Positions 44,146 through 52,811 of a stretch of DNA of 64,000 nt are shown piece by piece. The notes below the pieces were generated by a model. The model was given only the letters and a program-made list of their open reading frames with translations. It ran no database searches and was not told where the DNA came from. The first letter of the stretch is position 1. Every line of letters starts with the position of its first letter. This DNA is from Muribaculum sp. (GTDB taxonomy: Bacteria > Bacteroidota > Bacteroidia > Bacteroidales > Muribaculaceae): the NCBI GenBank assembly GCA_023666965.1, contig JAMPAZ010000001.1:46479-110478 (forward strand), given 5' to 3'. Both the position numbers and the translations under genes were made by a program.

Positions 44146-46152
44146 ATGTCTAAGACTCTAAACTCAACGCCTTTGCCGGAAGATGTGGTTGAGGCTACTG
44201 CCGACAACGGAGTGGCAGGACTTCCAGAAAATGCATTCCGCGAACTGGCAGACGACGAGGAATATGCTCCCGTCATGCATCCGGCACACGACTATCCGGA
44301 AGTGACCGGCTATTCTGTGACAATGGGACTTGTTCTCGCCGTTATCTTCAGTGCAGCCGCCGCATATCTCGGACTGAAGGTCGGGCAAGTATTTGAAGCA
44401 GCCATCCCCATAGCCATCATTGCCATAGGACTTTCCGGCGCACTTAAAAAGAAAAATGCCCTCGGACAGAACGTCATCATACAGTCTATCGGAGCATGCT
44501 CAGGAGTAATCGTGGCAGGAGCCATCTTCACCCTTCCCGCACTCTACATCCTGCAGGCAAAATACCCTGAAATCACTGTAAACTTCATAGAAATATTCCT
44601 TAGTTCGCTTCTTGGAGGCATTCTTGGAATCCTCTTCTTCATTCCGTTCCGCAAATATTTCGTAAAGGATATGCACGGAAAATACCCATTCCCCGAGGCT
44701 ACCGCTACCACCCAAGTGCTGATTAGTGGCGAAGCAAAGGGAAGCGACACCGGTTCACAAGCAAAGATACTCGTCATCGCATCGCTCATCGGCGGTATAT
44801 ACGACTACATCGTTGCCACATTTGGATGGTGGGCTGAAAATGTAACATCCGTTGCCTCACAATGGGGTTCAGCCTTGGCAGAGAAAACCAAGTTGGTGTT
44901 CAGCATCAACACCGGAGCTGCCCTGCTTGGATTAGGATACATCATAGGACTTAAGTATGCATTTGTCATTTTCGCCGGTTCGGCTCTTGTATGGTGGATT
45001 CTTATACCTCTCTTGGGCACTTACGGATCTACCGAAATAGCCGCCATGTCGCCACAGACAATATTCAGCGATTATGCACGAATGATTGGTATCGGCGGTA
45101 TAGCCATGGCAGGTGTGATAGGCATCATAAAGTCTTGGGGGATTATCCGTCAAGCTGCCGGCCTAGCCGTCAGCGAGTTTAAAGGCAAGAAGAGCGACGC
45201 CAAAGAGATTCGCTGGCAGACCGACATGTCGATGAAGACCATCGCGTGTCTTATCGCCCTGGCCCTCGCAGTCGTGCTCGTTTTCTTCTGGATTGGAGTC
45301 ATCCACACATTCTGGCAGGCGCTTATTGCATGGATAGTCGTGACTGTGATAGCATTTTTGTTCACTACTGTTGCGGCAAATGCCATCGCCATCGTAGGCT
45401 CAAATCCCGTCTCCGGCATGACGCTTATGACGCTTATTATAGCTTCGGCCATCTTCGTAGCCATCGGACTTAACGGCACGTCGGGTATCGTGGCCGCCAT
45501 GGTGATCGGCGGAGTTGTCTGCACGGCGCTGTCTATGGCAGGGGGCTTTGTCACCGACCTTAAGATAGGTTACTGGCTCGGTTCGACCCCCAAGAAGCAG
45601 GAGACCTGGAAATTTCTTGGCACACTCGTTTCGGCGGCCACTGTAGGTGGAGTTATCCTCGTCCTCAATAAAGTCTATGGCTTTACGGGCGACAACGCCC
45701 TCGTGGCCCCTCAAGCTAATGCAATGGCAAAAGTCATCGAGCCTATGATGATGGGCGGTGACACCCCTTGGATTCTTTACATGACCGGCGCCATTCTCGC
45801 GGTGCTTCTGAACTGGCTCGGAGTGCCGGCACTCGCATTCTGCCTTGGAATGTTCATACCCATGCAACTTAACACCCCCATTCTCGTAGGAGGTGCGATC
45901 GCCTACTTCGTGGCAAGCCGAAGCAAGGACGAAGCTGTCAACAATGCCCGCCGCGACAGAGGAACCCTCATATCCTCCGGACTTATAGCCGGCGGAGCCC
46001 TGTTCGGTGTATTCGCCGCGCTGACCCGCTTTGCAGGCTTTGAATACGACAACCCCATACCGGAAGAGACTACTCAGATATTGGGCTGCGTCATGTACAT
46101 CCTTCTTATCGCATATCTTATTTGGGACAGCATGAAGGCTAAAAAGGCATAA
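44146..46152 (+). CDS. OPT-family oligopeptide transporter
   Basis: 668-aa inner-membrane transporter of the OPT/YSL superfamily, which moves oligopeptides or metal chelates. About fourteen or more hydrophobic segments span residues 55-665; typical wording includes SVTMGLVLAVIFSAAAAYLG, LKVGQVFEAAIP, ALGQNVIIQSIGACSG and KYPFPEATATTQVLI. The start is taken at MSKTLNSTPL; an in-frame TTG 14 codons upstream is rejected. The substrate is not predictable. A TAACTTTG -7 element is at 44073-44080. A MATE exporter gene follows 13 bases later. Confidence 0.92.
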   Translation: MSKTLNSTPLPEDVVEATADNGVAGLPENAFRELADDEEYAPVMHPAHDYPEVTGYSVTMGLVLAVIFSAAAAYLGLKVGQVFEAAIPIAIIAIGLSGALKKKNALGQNVIIQSIGACSGVIVAGAIFTLPALYILQAKYPEITVNFIEIFLSSLLGGILGILFFIPFRKYFVKDMHGKYPFPEATATTQVLISGEAKGSDTGSQAKILVIASLIGGIYDYIVATFGWWAENVTSVASQWGSALAEKTKLVFSINTGAALLGLGYIIGLKYAFVIFAGSALVWWILIPLLGTYGSTEIAAMSPQTIFSDYARMIGIGGIAMAGVIGIIKSWGIIRQAAGLAVSEFKGKKSDAKEIRWQTDMSMKTIACLIALALAVVLVFFWIGVIHTFWQALIAWIVVTVIAFLFTTVAANAIAIVGSNPVSGMTLMTLIIASAIFVAIGLNGTSGIVAAMVIGGVVCTALSMAGGFVTDLKIGYWLGSTPKKQETWKFLGTLVSAATVGGVILVLNKVYGFTGDNALVAPQANAMAKVIEPMMMGGDTPWILYMTGAILAVLLNWLGVPALAFCLGMFIPMQLNTPILVGGAIAYFVASRSKDEAVNNARRDRGTLISSGLIAGGALFGVFAALTRFAGFEYDNPIPEETTQILGCVMYILLIAYLIWDSMKAKKA

Positions 46153-46165
46153 ACCAAAGCTTCTA

Positions 46166-47491
46166 ATGTCGGCTAAACGCCTGAATATTACCTTTTCGAC
46201 TACTAACCGCGAGATTCTGCATCTCGCGGTTCCGTCTATTGTCACCAACATAACCACCCCCTTGTTGGGGTTAATGGACGTGGCAATTACGGGCCACATG
46301 GGATCCGCCGCGTATATCGGAGCCATAGCCGTCGGAGGATCAATGTTCAACATGCTGTACTGGCTATTTGGATTCCTGCGCATGGGGTCAAGCGGAATGA
46401 CAGCCCAAGCATACGGCAGTGGCGACATACTGCGCCAGTCCGTCATACTTAAGCAGGCGCTCACCGTGGGATTCCTTGTGTCTTTAGCAATGATTCTGCT
46501 CCGCCACCCTATCTGCGCCGTATTCCTTAAGTTCATGGATGTCGATAGCGTAACGACCCCGCTCGTTTCGACATACTTCCTTATCCTGGTTTGGGGCGCA
46601 CCCGCTACGCTGTGTCTGTATTCCCTGACCGGATGGTATCTGGGGATGCAGAACACGAAGATACCCATGTGGGTGTCGATACTGATTAATCTGTCAAACA
46701 TAGCTATTAGCTTAACCCTCGTCTACGGATTCCATCTCGACATAGAGGGGGTGGCCATCGGAACCCTCTCGGCGCAATGGATAGGCTTCCTGACCGCTTT
46801 GCTTATATGCCTGCGCAAGTACCGGATTAAACGCACAGGATGGCGGGACATACTCCAACCCGAAGCTCTCAAGCGATTCTTCTCTGTCAATACCGACATT
46901 TTTCTTCGCACGGTATGTCTCGTCGCCGTCACCATCTGGTTCACACGCATGGGAGCAATCCAAGGCGAAGTAATGCTTGCCGTTAATGCTCTGTTAATGC
47001 AGTTCTTCACTTTGTTCTCCTATTTTATGGACGGATTTGCATTTGCAGGCGAGGCCATGACAGGGAAATATGTTGGGCGACGCGACAGCGGGATGCTTCG
47101 CTCCACCATACGGCATCTGATATCGTGGGGCATCGGCATAGCCGCTCTATTTACCACAATTTATGCATTCGGCGGCGATTTGATCCTTAGCATGTTAAGT
47201 TCACAACCGGAAGTCATTAGTCGCGCCCACGATTTCTTGCCTTGGGTAGTCACCGTCCCCGCCGCCGGTTTCATGGCGTTTACATGGGACGGCATTTTCA
47301 TCGGAGCCACTGCCACGCGCCGTATGCTCGTCTCAATGGGACTCGCTACAGCCATATTCTTCCTATCGTTGGCATTGCTTAAACCGATTATGGGGAATCA
47401 TGGACTTTGGGCCTCATTCCTCCTCTATCTCCTCACAAGGGGAATAGTCCTAAGCATAGCCGCTCGTCGATCCGGCCTGTCAGCAAGGTGA
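46166..47491 (+). CDS. MATE-family efflux transporter (DinF-like)
   Basis: 441-aa multidrug and toxic compound extrusion protein with about twelve membrane segments. Family signs are the N-terminal REILHLAVPSIVTNITTPLL with GLMDVAITGHMGSAAYIGA, and the later sequence FMDGFAFAGEAMTGKYVGRR, which is typical of the DinF branch. It would export cationic compounds or metabolites using a sodium or proton gradient. It follows the OPT gene by 13 bases, so the two are probably co-transcribed; whether import and export serve the same compound is unknown. Confidence 0.92.
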   Translation: MSAKRLNITFSTTNREILHLAVPSIVTNITTPLLGLMDVAITGHMGSAAYIGAIAVGGSMFNMLYWLFGFLRMGSSGMTAQAYGSGDILRQSVILKQALTVGFLVSLAMILLRHPICAVFLKFMDVDSVTTPLVSTYFLILVWGAPATLCLYSLTGWYLGMQNTKIPMWVSILINLSNIAISLTLVYGFHLDIEGVAIGTLSAQWIGFLTALLICLRKYRIKRTGWRDILQPEALKRFFSVNTDIFLRTVCLVAVTIWFTRMGAIQGEVMLAVNALLMQFFTLFSYFMDGFAFAGEAMTGKYVGRRDSGMLRSTIRHLISWGIGIAALFTTIYAFGGDLILSMLSSQPEVISRAHDFLPWVVTVPAAGFMAFTWDGIFIGATATRRMLVSMGLATAIFFLSLALLKPIMGNHGLWASFLLYLLTRGIVLSIAARRSGLSAR

Positions 47492-47742
47492 CATTGCAAC
47501 ATCAGCAAGCCCGATTTTTCGGAATGCTTTATATCAAATAACTTAATAATTGATTTTTGACAAAGATATGCGTTATATCCACATATATCCTTGTCGCAAA
47601 GTTAAATATTATTTATATTAAAAATCCTCATACTTTATTAAGTCATCTCAATGCCGTTATTTTAGAGCATTGCAGACGTAGTTAATTGAATTTTACCTAT
47701 ATTTGCATTTGACATAATAATCCAACAACTAAAGTATATCCA
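47492..47742. other. Intergenic region upstream of GH97 with overlapping palindromes
   Basis: No gene in 251 bases, strongly A/T-rich. It holds a GATAT/ATATC palindrome (47565-47579), an 11-base inverted repeat with one mismatch (47559-47569 with 47585-47595) and a TATATTTG -7 element (47698-47705) before the GH97 start. The palindromes could be an operator. Confidence 0.45.
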
Positions 47743-49683
47743 ATGAGACTTCAACTTCTTTTTTTAGGGATGGCGACCGCCACATGCATAAATGCGGCGA
47801 CAGTCAGCAGCCCCGACACAAAGCTGGTGGTCACTACCAACCTCGTTGACGGAAAACCAACCTACTCCGTGACCTACGACGGAAAGCAAATCATTTTAGA
47901 CTCACCGCTCGGCTTCGTTGCCAATATCGGCAATTTTGAATCCGGACTGACATCGCTGGGCGAAAAGACCGGTGTAGTAGAAAAATCGTTTGACCAAGAA
48001 AAGATCAAACGCAGCCACATCGACTACAAAGCCAACCAACTCGTATGCGAATACAAAAACGACAAAGGCCAAAAGATGTCGGTCGAATGGCTCGTAAGCG
48101 ACAACGACATCGCATTCCGCTACCTCATTCCTGCCGAAGGCGACACTCGTAGCATGATTATCGAAAAAGAAGCCACAGGCTATCGGTTTCCTGACTATAC
48201 CACGACGTTCCTTACCCCGCAGAGCGATGCCATGATAGGATGGAAGCGGACAAAGCCCTCGTACGAAGAGCCATATAAGGCCGACGCCCCGATGACAGAA
48301 CCGTCTATGTATGGACACGGCTACACGTTCCCTGCCCTGTTCCATATCGGCGACGACGGCTGGGCACTGCTGACCGAAACCGGCGTTGACGGATATTTCT
48401 GCGGCTCCCGTCTGAGTGACTTTGCCGAGGGGATGTACACAATAGCCTACCCTATGCCGGAAGAAAACAACGGCAACGGTTCGGCCAATCCGGCCATCGG
48501 GCTTCCCGGAAAGACCCCGTGGCGCACCATCACCGTAGGCTCCTCACTAAAACCCATTGTCGAAACCACGATACCTTGGAATGTCGTTGAGCCTCTTTAT
48601 TCCGCCACCGGATCCGTCAAGCCGGGCAGAGGCACTTGGAGCTGGATTATATGGCAGGATCCGTCGATTAACTACGACGACCAAGTTAAATACATCGACT
48701 TTGCCGCAGAAATGGGCTATGAAAATGTGCTCATCGACAACTGGTGGGACACGAACATCGGCCGCGACGGAATTGCAAAACTCGCCGGATATGCACAAAG
48801 CAAGGGTGTAAATCTGTTGATATGGTACTCGTCAAGCGGTTGGTGGAACGACATCGAACAGGGTCCCACCAACATTATGTCGCGCCCCATACCACGTAAA
48901 GAAGAGTTCAAGTGGCTGAAAAGTCTCGGGATTAAAGGCATAAAAGTCGACTTTTTCGGAGGCGACAAGCAGGAGACAATGCGCCTGTATGAAGACATTC
49001 TCAGCGATGCCAACGACTACGGCATCAGCGTCATCTTCCACGGCTGCACTATGCCTCGCGGATGGGAACGTCTGTATCCCAATTACGTCGGCAGCGAGGC
49101 AGTCCTCGCATCCGAAAATCTTGTATTCGGGCAGCCCTTCTGCGATCAAGCCGCCTACAATGCCACTCTACACCCCTTTATACGCAACGCCGCAGGATGT
49201 ATGGAATATGGAGGAACAGTCCTCAACCACCGCTTAAACAGGGGCAATGACGGAGGAACAACCCGACGCACCACCGACGCTTTTGAGATTGCGACAGCCA
49301 TCCTGTTCCAAAATCCGGTTCAGAACTTTGCTCTGACTCCCGACAATCTGACAAACGCGCCCAAAGCCGCCATCGACTTTATGAAGGCCGTGCCCACTAC
49401 TTGGGACGAAACCCTCTATATCGACGGTTATCCGGGGAAATACGTGGTGCTTGGACGCCGACACGCCGACAAATGGTACATTGCCGGTGTCAGCAACGAA
49501 GACCAACCTCTTAAGCTCAAATTAAATCTCCCCATGCTCAAAAAAGGCCAAGAAGTGACCATTTTTGCAGAAGACGGCAAGACCCCGATAGAAGAAAAGG
49601 CTTTGAAAATAAAGAACCCCGATGCCGTGGACATCACCATGACAGACAACAACGGATTCGTCATCGTAGCCGATGCCATATAA
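47743..49683 (+). CDS. Glycoside hydrolase family 97 protein (alpha-glucosidase/galactosidase type)
   Basis: 646-aa secreted glycosidase with signal peptide MRLQLLFLGMATATCINA. The N-terminal beta-sandwich domain (SPDTKLVVTTNLVDGKPTYS, KQIILDSPLGF) and the catalytic barrel (ENVLIDNWWDTNIGRDGIAK, GIKGIKVDFFGGDKQETM, ENLVFGQPF, NRGNDGGTTRRTTDAFEIAT) are those of GH97, the family of SusB. The aspartate in KVDFF could be the nucleophile of the retaining subgroup, in which case alpha-galactosides are likely; I cannot decide this from sequence alone. There are no susC/susD partners nearby. A terminator follows. Confidence 0.92.
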   Translation: MRLQLLFLGMATATCINAATVSSPDTKLVVTTNLVDGKPTYSVTYDGKQIILDSPLGFVANIGNFESGLTSLGEKTGVVEKSFDQEKIKRSHIDYKANQLVCEYKNDKGQKMSVEWLVSDNDIAFRYLIPAEGDTRSMIIEKEATGYRFPDYTTTFLTPQSDAMIGWKRTKPSYEEPYKADAPMTEPSMYGHGYTFPALFHIGDDGWALLTETGVDGYFCGSRLSDFAEGMYTIAYPMPEENNGNGSANPAIGLPGKTPWRTITVGSSLKPIVETTIPWNVVEPLYSATGSVKPGRGTWSWIIWQDPSINYDDQVKYIDFAAEMGYENVLIDNWWDTNIGRDGIAKLAGYAQSKGVNLLIWYSSSGWWNDIEQGPTNIMSRPIPRKEEFKWLKSLGIKGIKVDFFGGDKQETMRLYEDILSDANDYGISVIFHGCTMPRGWERLYPNYVGSEAVLASENLVFGQPFCDQAAYNATLHPFIRNAAGCMEYGGTVLNHRLNRGNDGGTTRRTTDAFEIATAILFQNPVQNFALTPDNLTNAPKAAIDFMKAVPTTWDETLYIDGYPGKYVVLGRRHADKWYIAGVSNEDQPLKLKLNLPMLKKGQEVTIFAEDGKTPIEEKALKIKNPDAVDITMTDNNGFVIVADAI

Positions 49684-49694
49684 AATCTAATTAC

Positions 49695-49730
49695 GGAGGG
49701 TGTTGCAGAACCACTGCATACCCTCCTGTT
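49695..49730 (+). terminator. Intrinsic terminator after GH97
   Basis: Arms 49695-49708 and 49714-49726 form a GGAGGGTG-type stem with one G-U pair and one bulged T, followed by TGTTTTAT. Confidence 0.82.
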
Positions 49731-49785
49731 TTATATGTCTAATCTATATTTTAATTAATTTTCAGCAAAATTCCATGAAAACATA

Positions 49786-49818
49786 ATTGTTATTAAAATT
49801 TATTTATATATCTTTGCG
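49786..49818 (+). promoter_or_regulatory. Bacteroides-type promoter of the propeller gene
   Basis: ATTG (49786-49789), a 21-base spacer and TATCTTTG (49811-49818), 66 bases before the start codon. Confidence 0.62.
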
Positions 49819-49884
49819 ACAAATAAACCAATTAAACTACTTGGTTCGCTACACTAAACGAAGATAATAACCAATTAACTGCAC

Positions 49885-50880
49885 ATGGACATTATCCGAA
49901 AATCAACACTTAAAATGCTAATATTCAGCATTTTACCTCTTTTATCGGGGGGGGTAAATGCACAATCAGTTGACTTCTCCGTAGTATCTGTTCCTGAAGA
50001 GTCAGGTACTGACTTCATGAAAATATCATCCGCCAGCGACTACGTATGTCTGCCTCAGGTGAAACGCTCGCGCAACAACATCGACTGGCTTTCTAATCGA
50101 ATACTTGGACTGACACGCAACGGCAGCGCAATCGCTTATCTGTCGTTTCGCAACAACACCACTAACATCTTCATCAAAGACCTCGAAAAACAGGGAAGCT
50201 CAGTGCAGCGCACCAACCGCACAAATGTACTCGACTTTTCGTTCTCTCCTGACGGCAAAGACCTCTGCTTCTCAGAAAAACGAGGCGACAACAATCAGAT
50301 ATTCCGCACGGATGCCGAAAAGGGATATGTCTGCCGTCAGATAACATCCGGTGCCAACGACTATTCTCCGGTCTACTCTCCCGACAAAAAGCAACTGTTT
50401 TTCGCGCGCACCGAGGCCAACGGCGCTACAATATGGAGTTACGACCTTACCAACAATTTCCTCTCAAGTTTCGTGCCCGGCATGAATCCATGTCCGCTTA
50501 AAGGAGAAACGGCCCTTTTGGTATCACGCCCCACAGCCATGGGACGCAGCGAAATATGGCGCATAAACTACGAGACAGGCGAAGAAGAATGCATAGTCTC
50601 CGATCCCGTGCGTAGCTTCACCTCTCCGATTGTTTCGCCCGATGGGCAGTGGATATTGTTCGTGGGCAGCAGCCAGATCAAATGGGACAAAGGTCAGTAC
50701 AACAATACCGACCTGTTCGTATGCCGTATGGACGGAAGCGAATTTACCCAGCTCACCTACCACGCGGCCGACGACCTCTCACCTATTTGGAGTGCAGATG
50801 GGAAATACATCTACTTCATATCGCAACGAGGCGATGCTGACGGAACGGCAAATATCTGGCGCATGACGTTCAACTATTAA
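49885..50880 (+). CDS. Secreted PD40/TolB-like beta-propeller protein
   Basis: 331-aa protein with a signal peptide (about 1-27, ending VNAQ). From about residue 70 onward it repeats the PD40/WD40-like blade pattern: VLDFSFSPDGKDLCFSEKRG, YSPVYSPDKKQLFFARTEAN, TSPIVSPDGQWILFVGSSQ and LSPIWSADGKYIYFISQRGD. This is the TolB-type propeller fold that binds proteins or glycans. Eight consecutive G (49947-49954) fall in the signal-peptide codons for Gly-Gly just before the cleavage site, a possible slippage tract. The barrel gene starts 44 bases downstream, so the two may work at the outer membrane together. Confidence 0.85.
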   Translation: MDIIRKSTLKMLIFSILPLLSGGVNAQSVDFSVVSVPEESGTDFMKISSASDYVCLPQVKRSRNNIDWLSNRILGLTRNGSAIAYLSFRNNTTNIFIKDLEKQGSSVQRTNRTNVLDFSFSPDGKDLCFSEKRGDNNQIFRTDAEKGYVCRQITSGANDYSPVYSPDKKQLFFARTEANGATIWSYDLTNNFLSSFVPGMNPCPLKGETALLVSRPTAMGRSEIWRINYETGEEECIVSDPVRSFTSPIVSPDGQWILFVGSSQIKWDKGQYNNTDLFVCRMDGSEFTQLTYHAADDLSPIWSADGKYIYFISQRGDADGTANIWRMTFNY

Positions 50881-50924
50881 CCTTCATACATAACCAATTT
50901 TTATTAATTTAATCTTTTAATCTT

Positions 50925-51581
50925 ATGAAGAATTTAAAGGTTCTTTTTGCATCGGCACTTCTTGCCGTATCTGCACCTGCATTCGCACAGTTTGCAAACA
51001 GTGGCAGTTCAAGCTCAGCAGACACTGACGGCTACAACCGCGTAGGTATCTCCTATGAAAATGTCAACATCGATCCCAAGGGCGGTGACGGTATTGGCTT
51101 GAACGGTTTCGGAATCAGCTATATTCACGGATTCAGCGTATCTTCTACTCTTCCTATTTTCGTTGAAACTGGTCTTAAATACTCAGCCGGATTCCACAGC
51201 GATTCAGAAGGCGACTACTATGATGATGATCTTGAAATTAAGCATACTTTTATGAGCTTGTCAGTTCCTGTTAATGTTGCTTACAAATTCGCTGTTGGCG
51301 AAGGCATGTCTATTCAGCCCTACTTAGGTCTCAACCTTAAATTACATTTGGTAGGTAAGGAAAAATACGAATATGACGGTGAGTCTGAATCTATTAGCGT
51401 ATTCGACGACGACGATATGGACGGCGACGCATGGAAGCGCTTCCAGCTCGGATGGCACATTGGTGCAGGATTTAACTATAACAAGTTCTATGTTGGCCTC
51501 AGCTACGGCACCGACTTCATCAAAATTGCTAAAAAGGTAAATACCGGAACATTCTCCGTAGGTGTTGGTTACAACTTCTAA
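50925..51581 (+). CDS. Outer-membrane beta-barrel protein
   Basis: 218-aa secreted protein. The signal peptide ends at about residue 22 (APAFAQ). The mature part alternates polar and hydrophobic residues in strands of the small-porin or PorT/OmpA-barrel kind, with aromatic girdle residues (YNRVGISYENVNI, GLKYSAGF, PVNVAYKFAV, GWHIGAGFNYNKFYVGLSYG) and ends in an aromatic strand SVGVGYNF, the usual outer-membrane insertion signal. Two loops are strongly acidic (SDSEGDYYDDDLE and VFDDDDMDGD), which could bind calcium or cationic ligands. The function is not known. Confidence 0.85.
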   Translation: MKNLKVLFASALLAVSAPAFAQFANSGSSSSADTDGYNRVGISYENVNIDPKGGDGIGLNGFGISYIHGFSVSSTLPIFVETGLKYSAGFHSDSEGDYYDDDLEIKHTFMSLSVPVNVAYKFAVGEGMSIQPYLGLNLKLHLVGKEKYEYDGESESISVFDDDDMDGDAWKRFQLGWHIGAGFNYNKFYVGLSYGTDFIKIAKKVNTGTFSVGVGYNF

Positions 51582-51672
51582 TCAGATATTTTGACAATGG
51601 CTCGGGTCGGCAATCGACCCGATAAAATACAACGTCAAGACTAAAATAGCTTCCTAAAGAAGCCTGTAAATG

Positions 51673-51716
51673 TGTAGCCGGGTAAAGCGGTCGCCAGACC
51701 GAATTGCCCGGCTACA
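51673..51716 (+). repeat. Type A nested-hairpin repeat, copy 2
   Basis: Outer arms 51673-51685 and 51704-51716 pair over 13 bp with one U-G pair; the inner hairpin is CGGTC/GACCG (51688-51692, 51697-51701) with loop GCCA. Relative to copy 1 (20196-20233) the outer stem is longer, the core GTGTAGCCGGGTAAAGC is identical, and the U-G wobble falls at the same place. Confidence 0.78.
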
Positions 51717-51790
51717 GCTCGTATAAGAAGTAAAATCTGCTAATATTTTCAGGGGCCTTTAACGCTAAATGCACAAAAACACCGTACATA

Positions 51791-51822
51791 TTTGATTATG
51801 TTGCTTAAATCGCGTATTTTTG
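51791..51822 (+). promoter_or_regulatory. Bacteroides-type promoter of the PAP2 gene
   Basis: TTTG (51791-51794), a 20-base spacer and TATTTTTG (51815-51822), 33 bases before the start codon; both boxes are consensus. Confidence 0.75.
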
Positions 51823-51855
51823 CACAAACAAATATAACCGAACTCCATTAGTCTT

Positions 51856-52665
51856 ATGATTCAAAAAATCATTGCTTGTTTCATCACAATCACCATAACG
51901 CTGAACACCACAGCACAGGAATGGATCGAAGTCGATTCGCTCACAGCCGACGAAGTAATTATCCGGACCGACGTCTCTAACATTTCCCCCGCCTCGGAAG
52001 AGCCATACACCAAATTTAAGCCAACACAGCTCATTCTTCCCGGAGCACTCATTGCCGTTGGATCATGGGGCGTTTGCAACGGATGGTTTTCCAAAATAAA
52101 ACACGACATAAAGGACGATATGACCCATTTGAGGGGAGACCATTACATCCACGTCGACGACTACGCGCAGTATCTCCCGACCGCGGCATACGTGGCAATG
52201 GGTTCTGTCGGCATACATTCAAGACACCGTTTCAAGGAACGCCTTGTGGCAACCGCGACCGCATACATCGCAATGGGCATCATGGTAAACGGCATAAAAT
52301 ATACAGTAGGAGAAAAGCGACCCGACAGCTCTGCACGCAACTCGTTCCCTTCCGGACACACAGCCACGGTATTCATGGGTGCCGAACTGATTCGCCAAGA
52401 ATACAGTCTCGGAATAGCTATCGGAGCTTACACCGTGGCATTCGGCACGGCATTCTTAAGGATATACAATGAACGCCATTGGCTAAACGATGTATTGGCC
52501 GGAGCAGGTATCGGCATACTAAGCGCACGCATTGGATACTGGCTCCTACCATTCAACCGTCGCATTTTTAGATTAAATTCTCGGTCGTCGGCATCCATGA
52601 CAGCCTTGCCAAGCTACGACCCGGTCAGCCGTGCGTTCGGATTGGCGTTCGCCGCCACTTTCTAA
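51856..52665 (+). CDS. PAP2-family membrane phosphatase
   Basis: 269-aa type 2 phosphatidic acid phosphatase. An N-terminal signal-like segment (1-20) is followed by a linker and several membrane helices. The three phosphatase motifs are complete: KYTVGEKRP (KX6RP), PSGH and RIYNERHWLND (RX5HxxxD). Possible substrates are undecaprenyl pyrophosphate, phosphatidate, phosphatidylglycerophosphate or lipid A phosphates; sequence does not decide. The gene appears to stand alone under its own promoter. Confidence 0.9.
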   Translation: MIQKIIACFITITITLNTTAQEWIEVDSLTADEVIIRTDVSNISPASEEPYTKFKPTQLILPGALIAVGSWGVCNGWFSKIKHDIKDDMTHLRGDHYIHVDDYAQYLPTAAYVAMGSVGIHSRHRFKERLVATATAYIAMGIMVNGIKYTVGEKRPDSSARNSFPSGHTATVFMGAELIRQEYSLGIAIGAYTVAFGTAFLRIYNERHWLNDVLAGAGIGILSARIGYWLLPFNRRIFRLNSRSSASMTALPSYDPVSRAFGLAFAATF

Positions 52666-52777
52666 TGACATTCCTGGACGCGCTAAGTAGCCTGCAAATC
52701 AGCAACTTAGAATATGGAAAAACTTGGGCTTAACATTTTTATAATTTAAGCAAAGCGTCTGTTAAGAAAATGTTTTG

Positions 52778-52785
52778 TATTTTTG
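52778..52785 (+). promoter_or_regulatory. Promoter -7 element of the pseudokinase-acetyltransferase pair
   Basis: TATTTTTG fits TAnnTTTG, 26 bases before the pseudokinase start. No convincing -33 box is seen. Confidence 0.5.
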
Positions 52786-52811
52786 CGTAATCGAACAGAA
52801 TATCCGACTAA

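Larger units (their letters stand above)
51582..51855. other. Intergenic region with type A repeat and PAP2 promoter
   Basis: No gene in 274 bases. It contains the second type A nested hairpin (51673-51716), which may also end the barrel-protein transcript, and the promoter 51791-51822. Confidence 0.65.

Noticed and set aside
45400-46701. 433-codon open frame on the minus strand opposite the OPT and MATE genes
   Set aside because: It lies entirely antisense to two well-supported membrane protein genes, and its translation is rich in Arg, His and Cys without any family likeness; long antisense frames are common opposite such genes.
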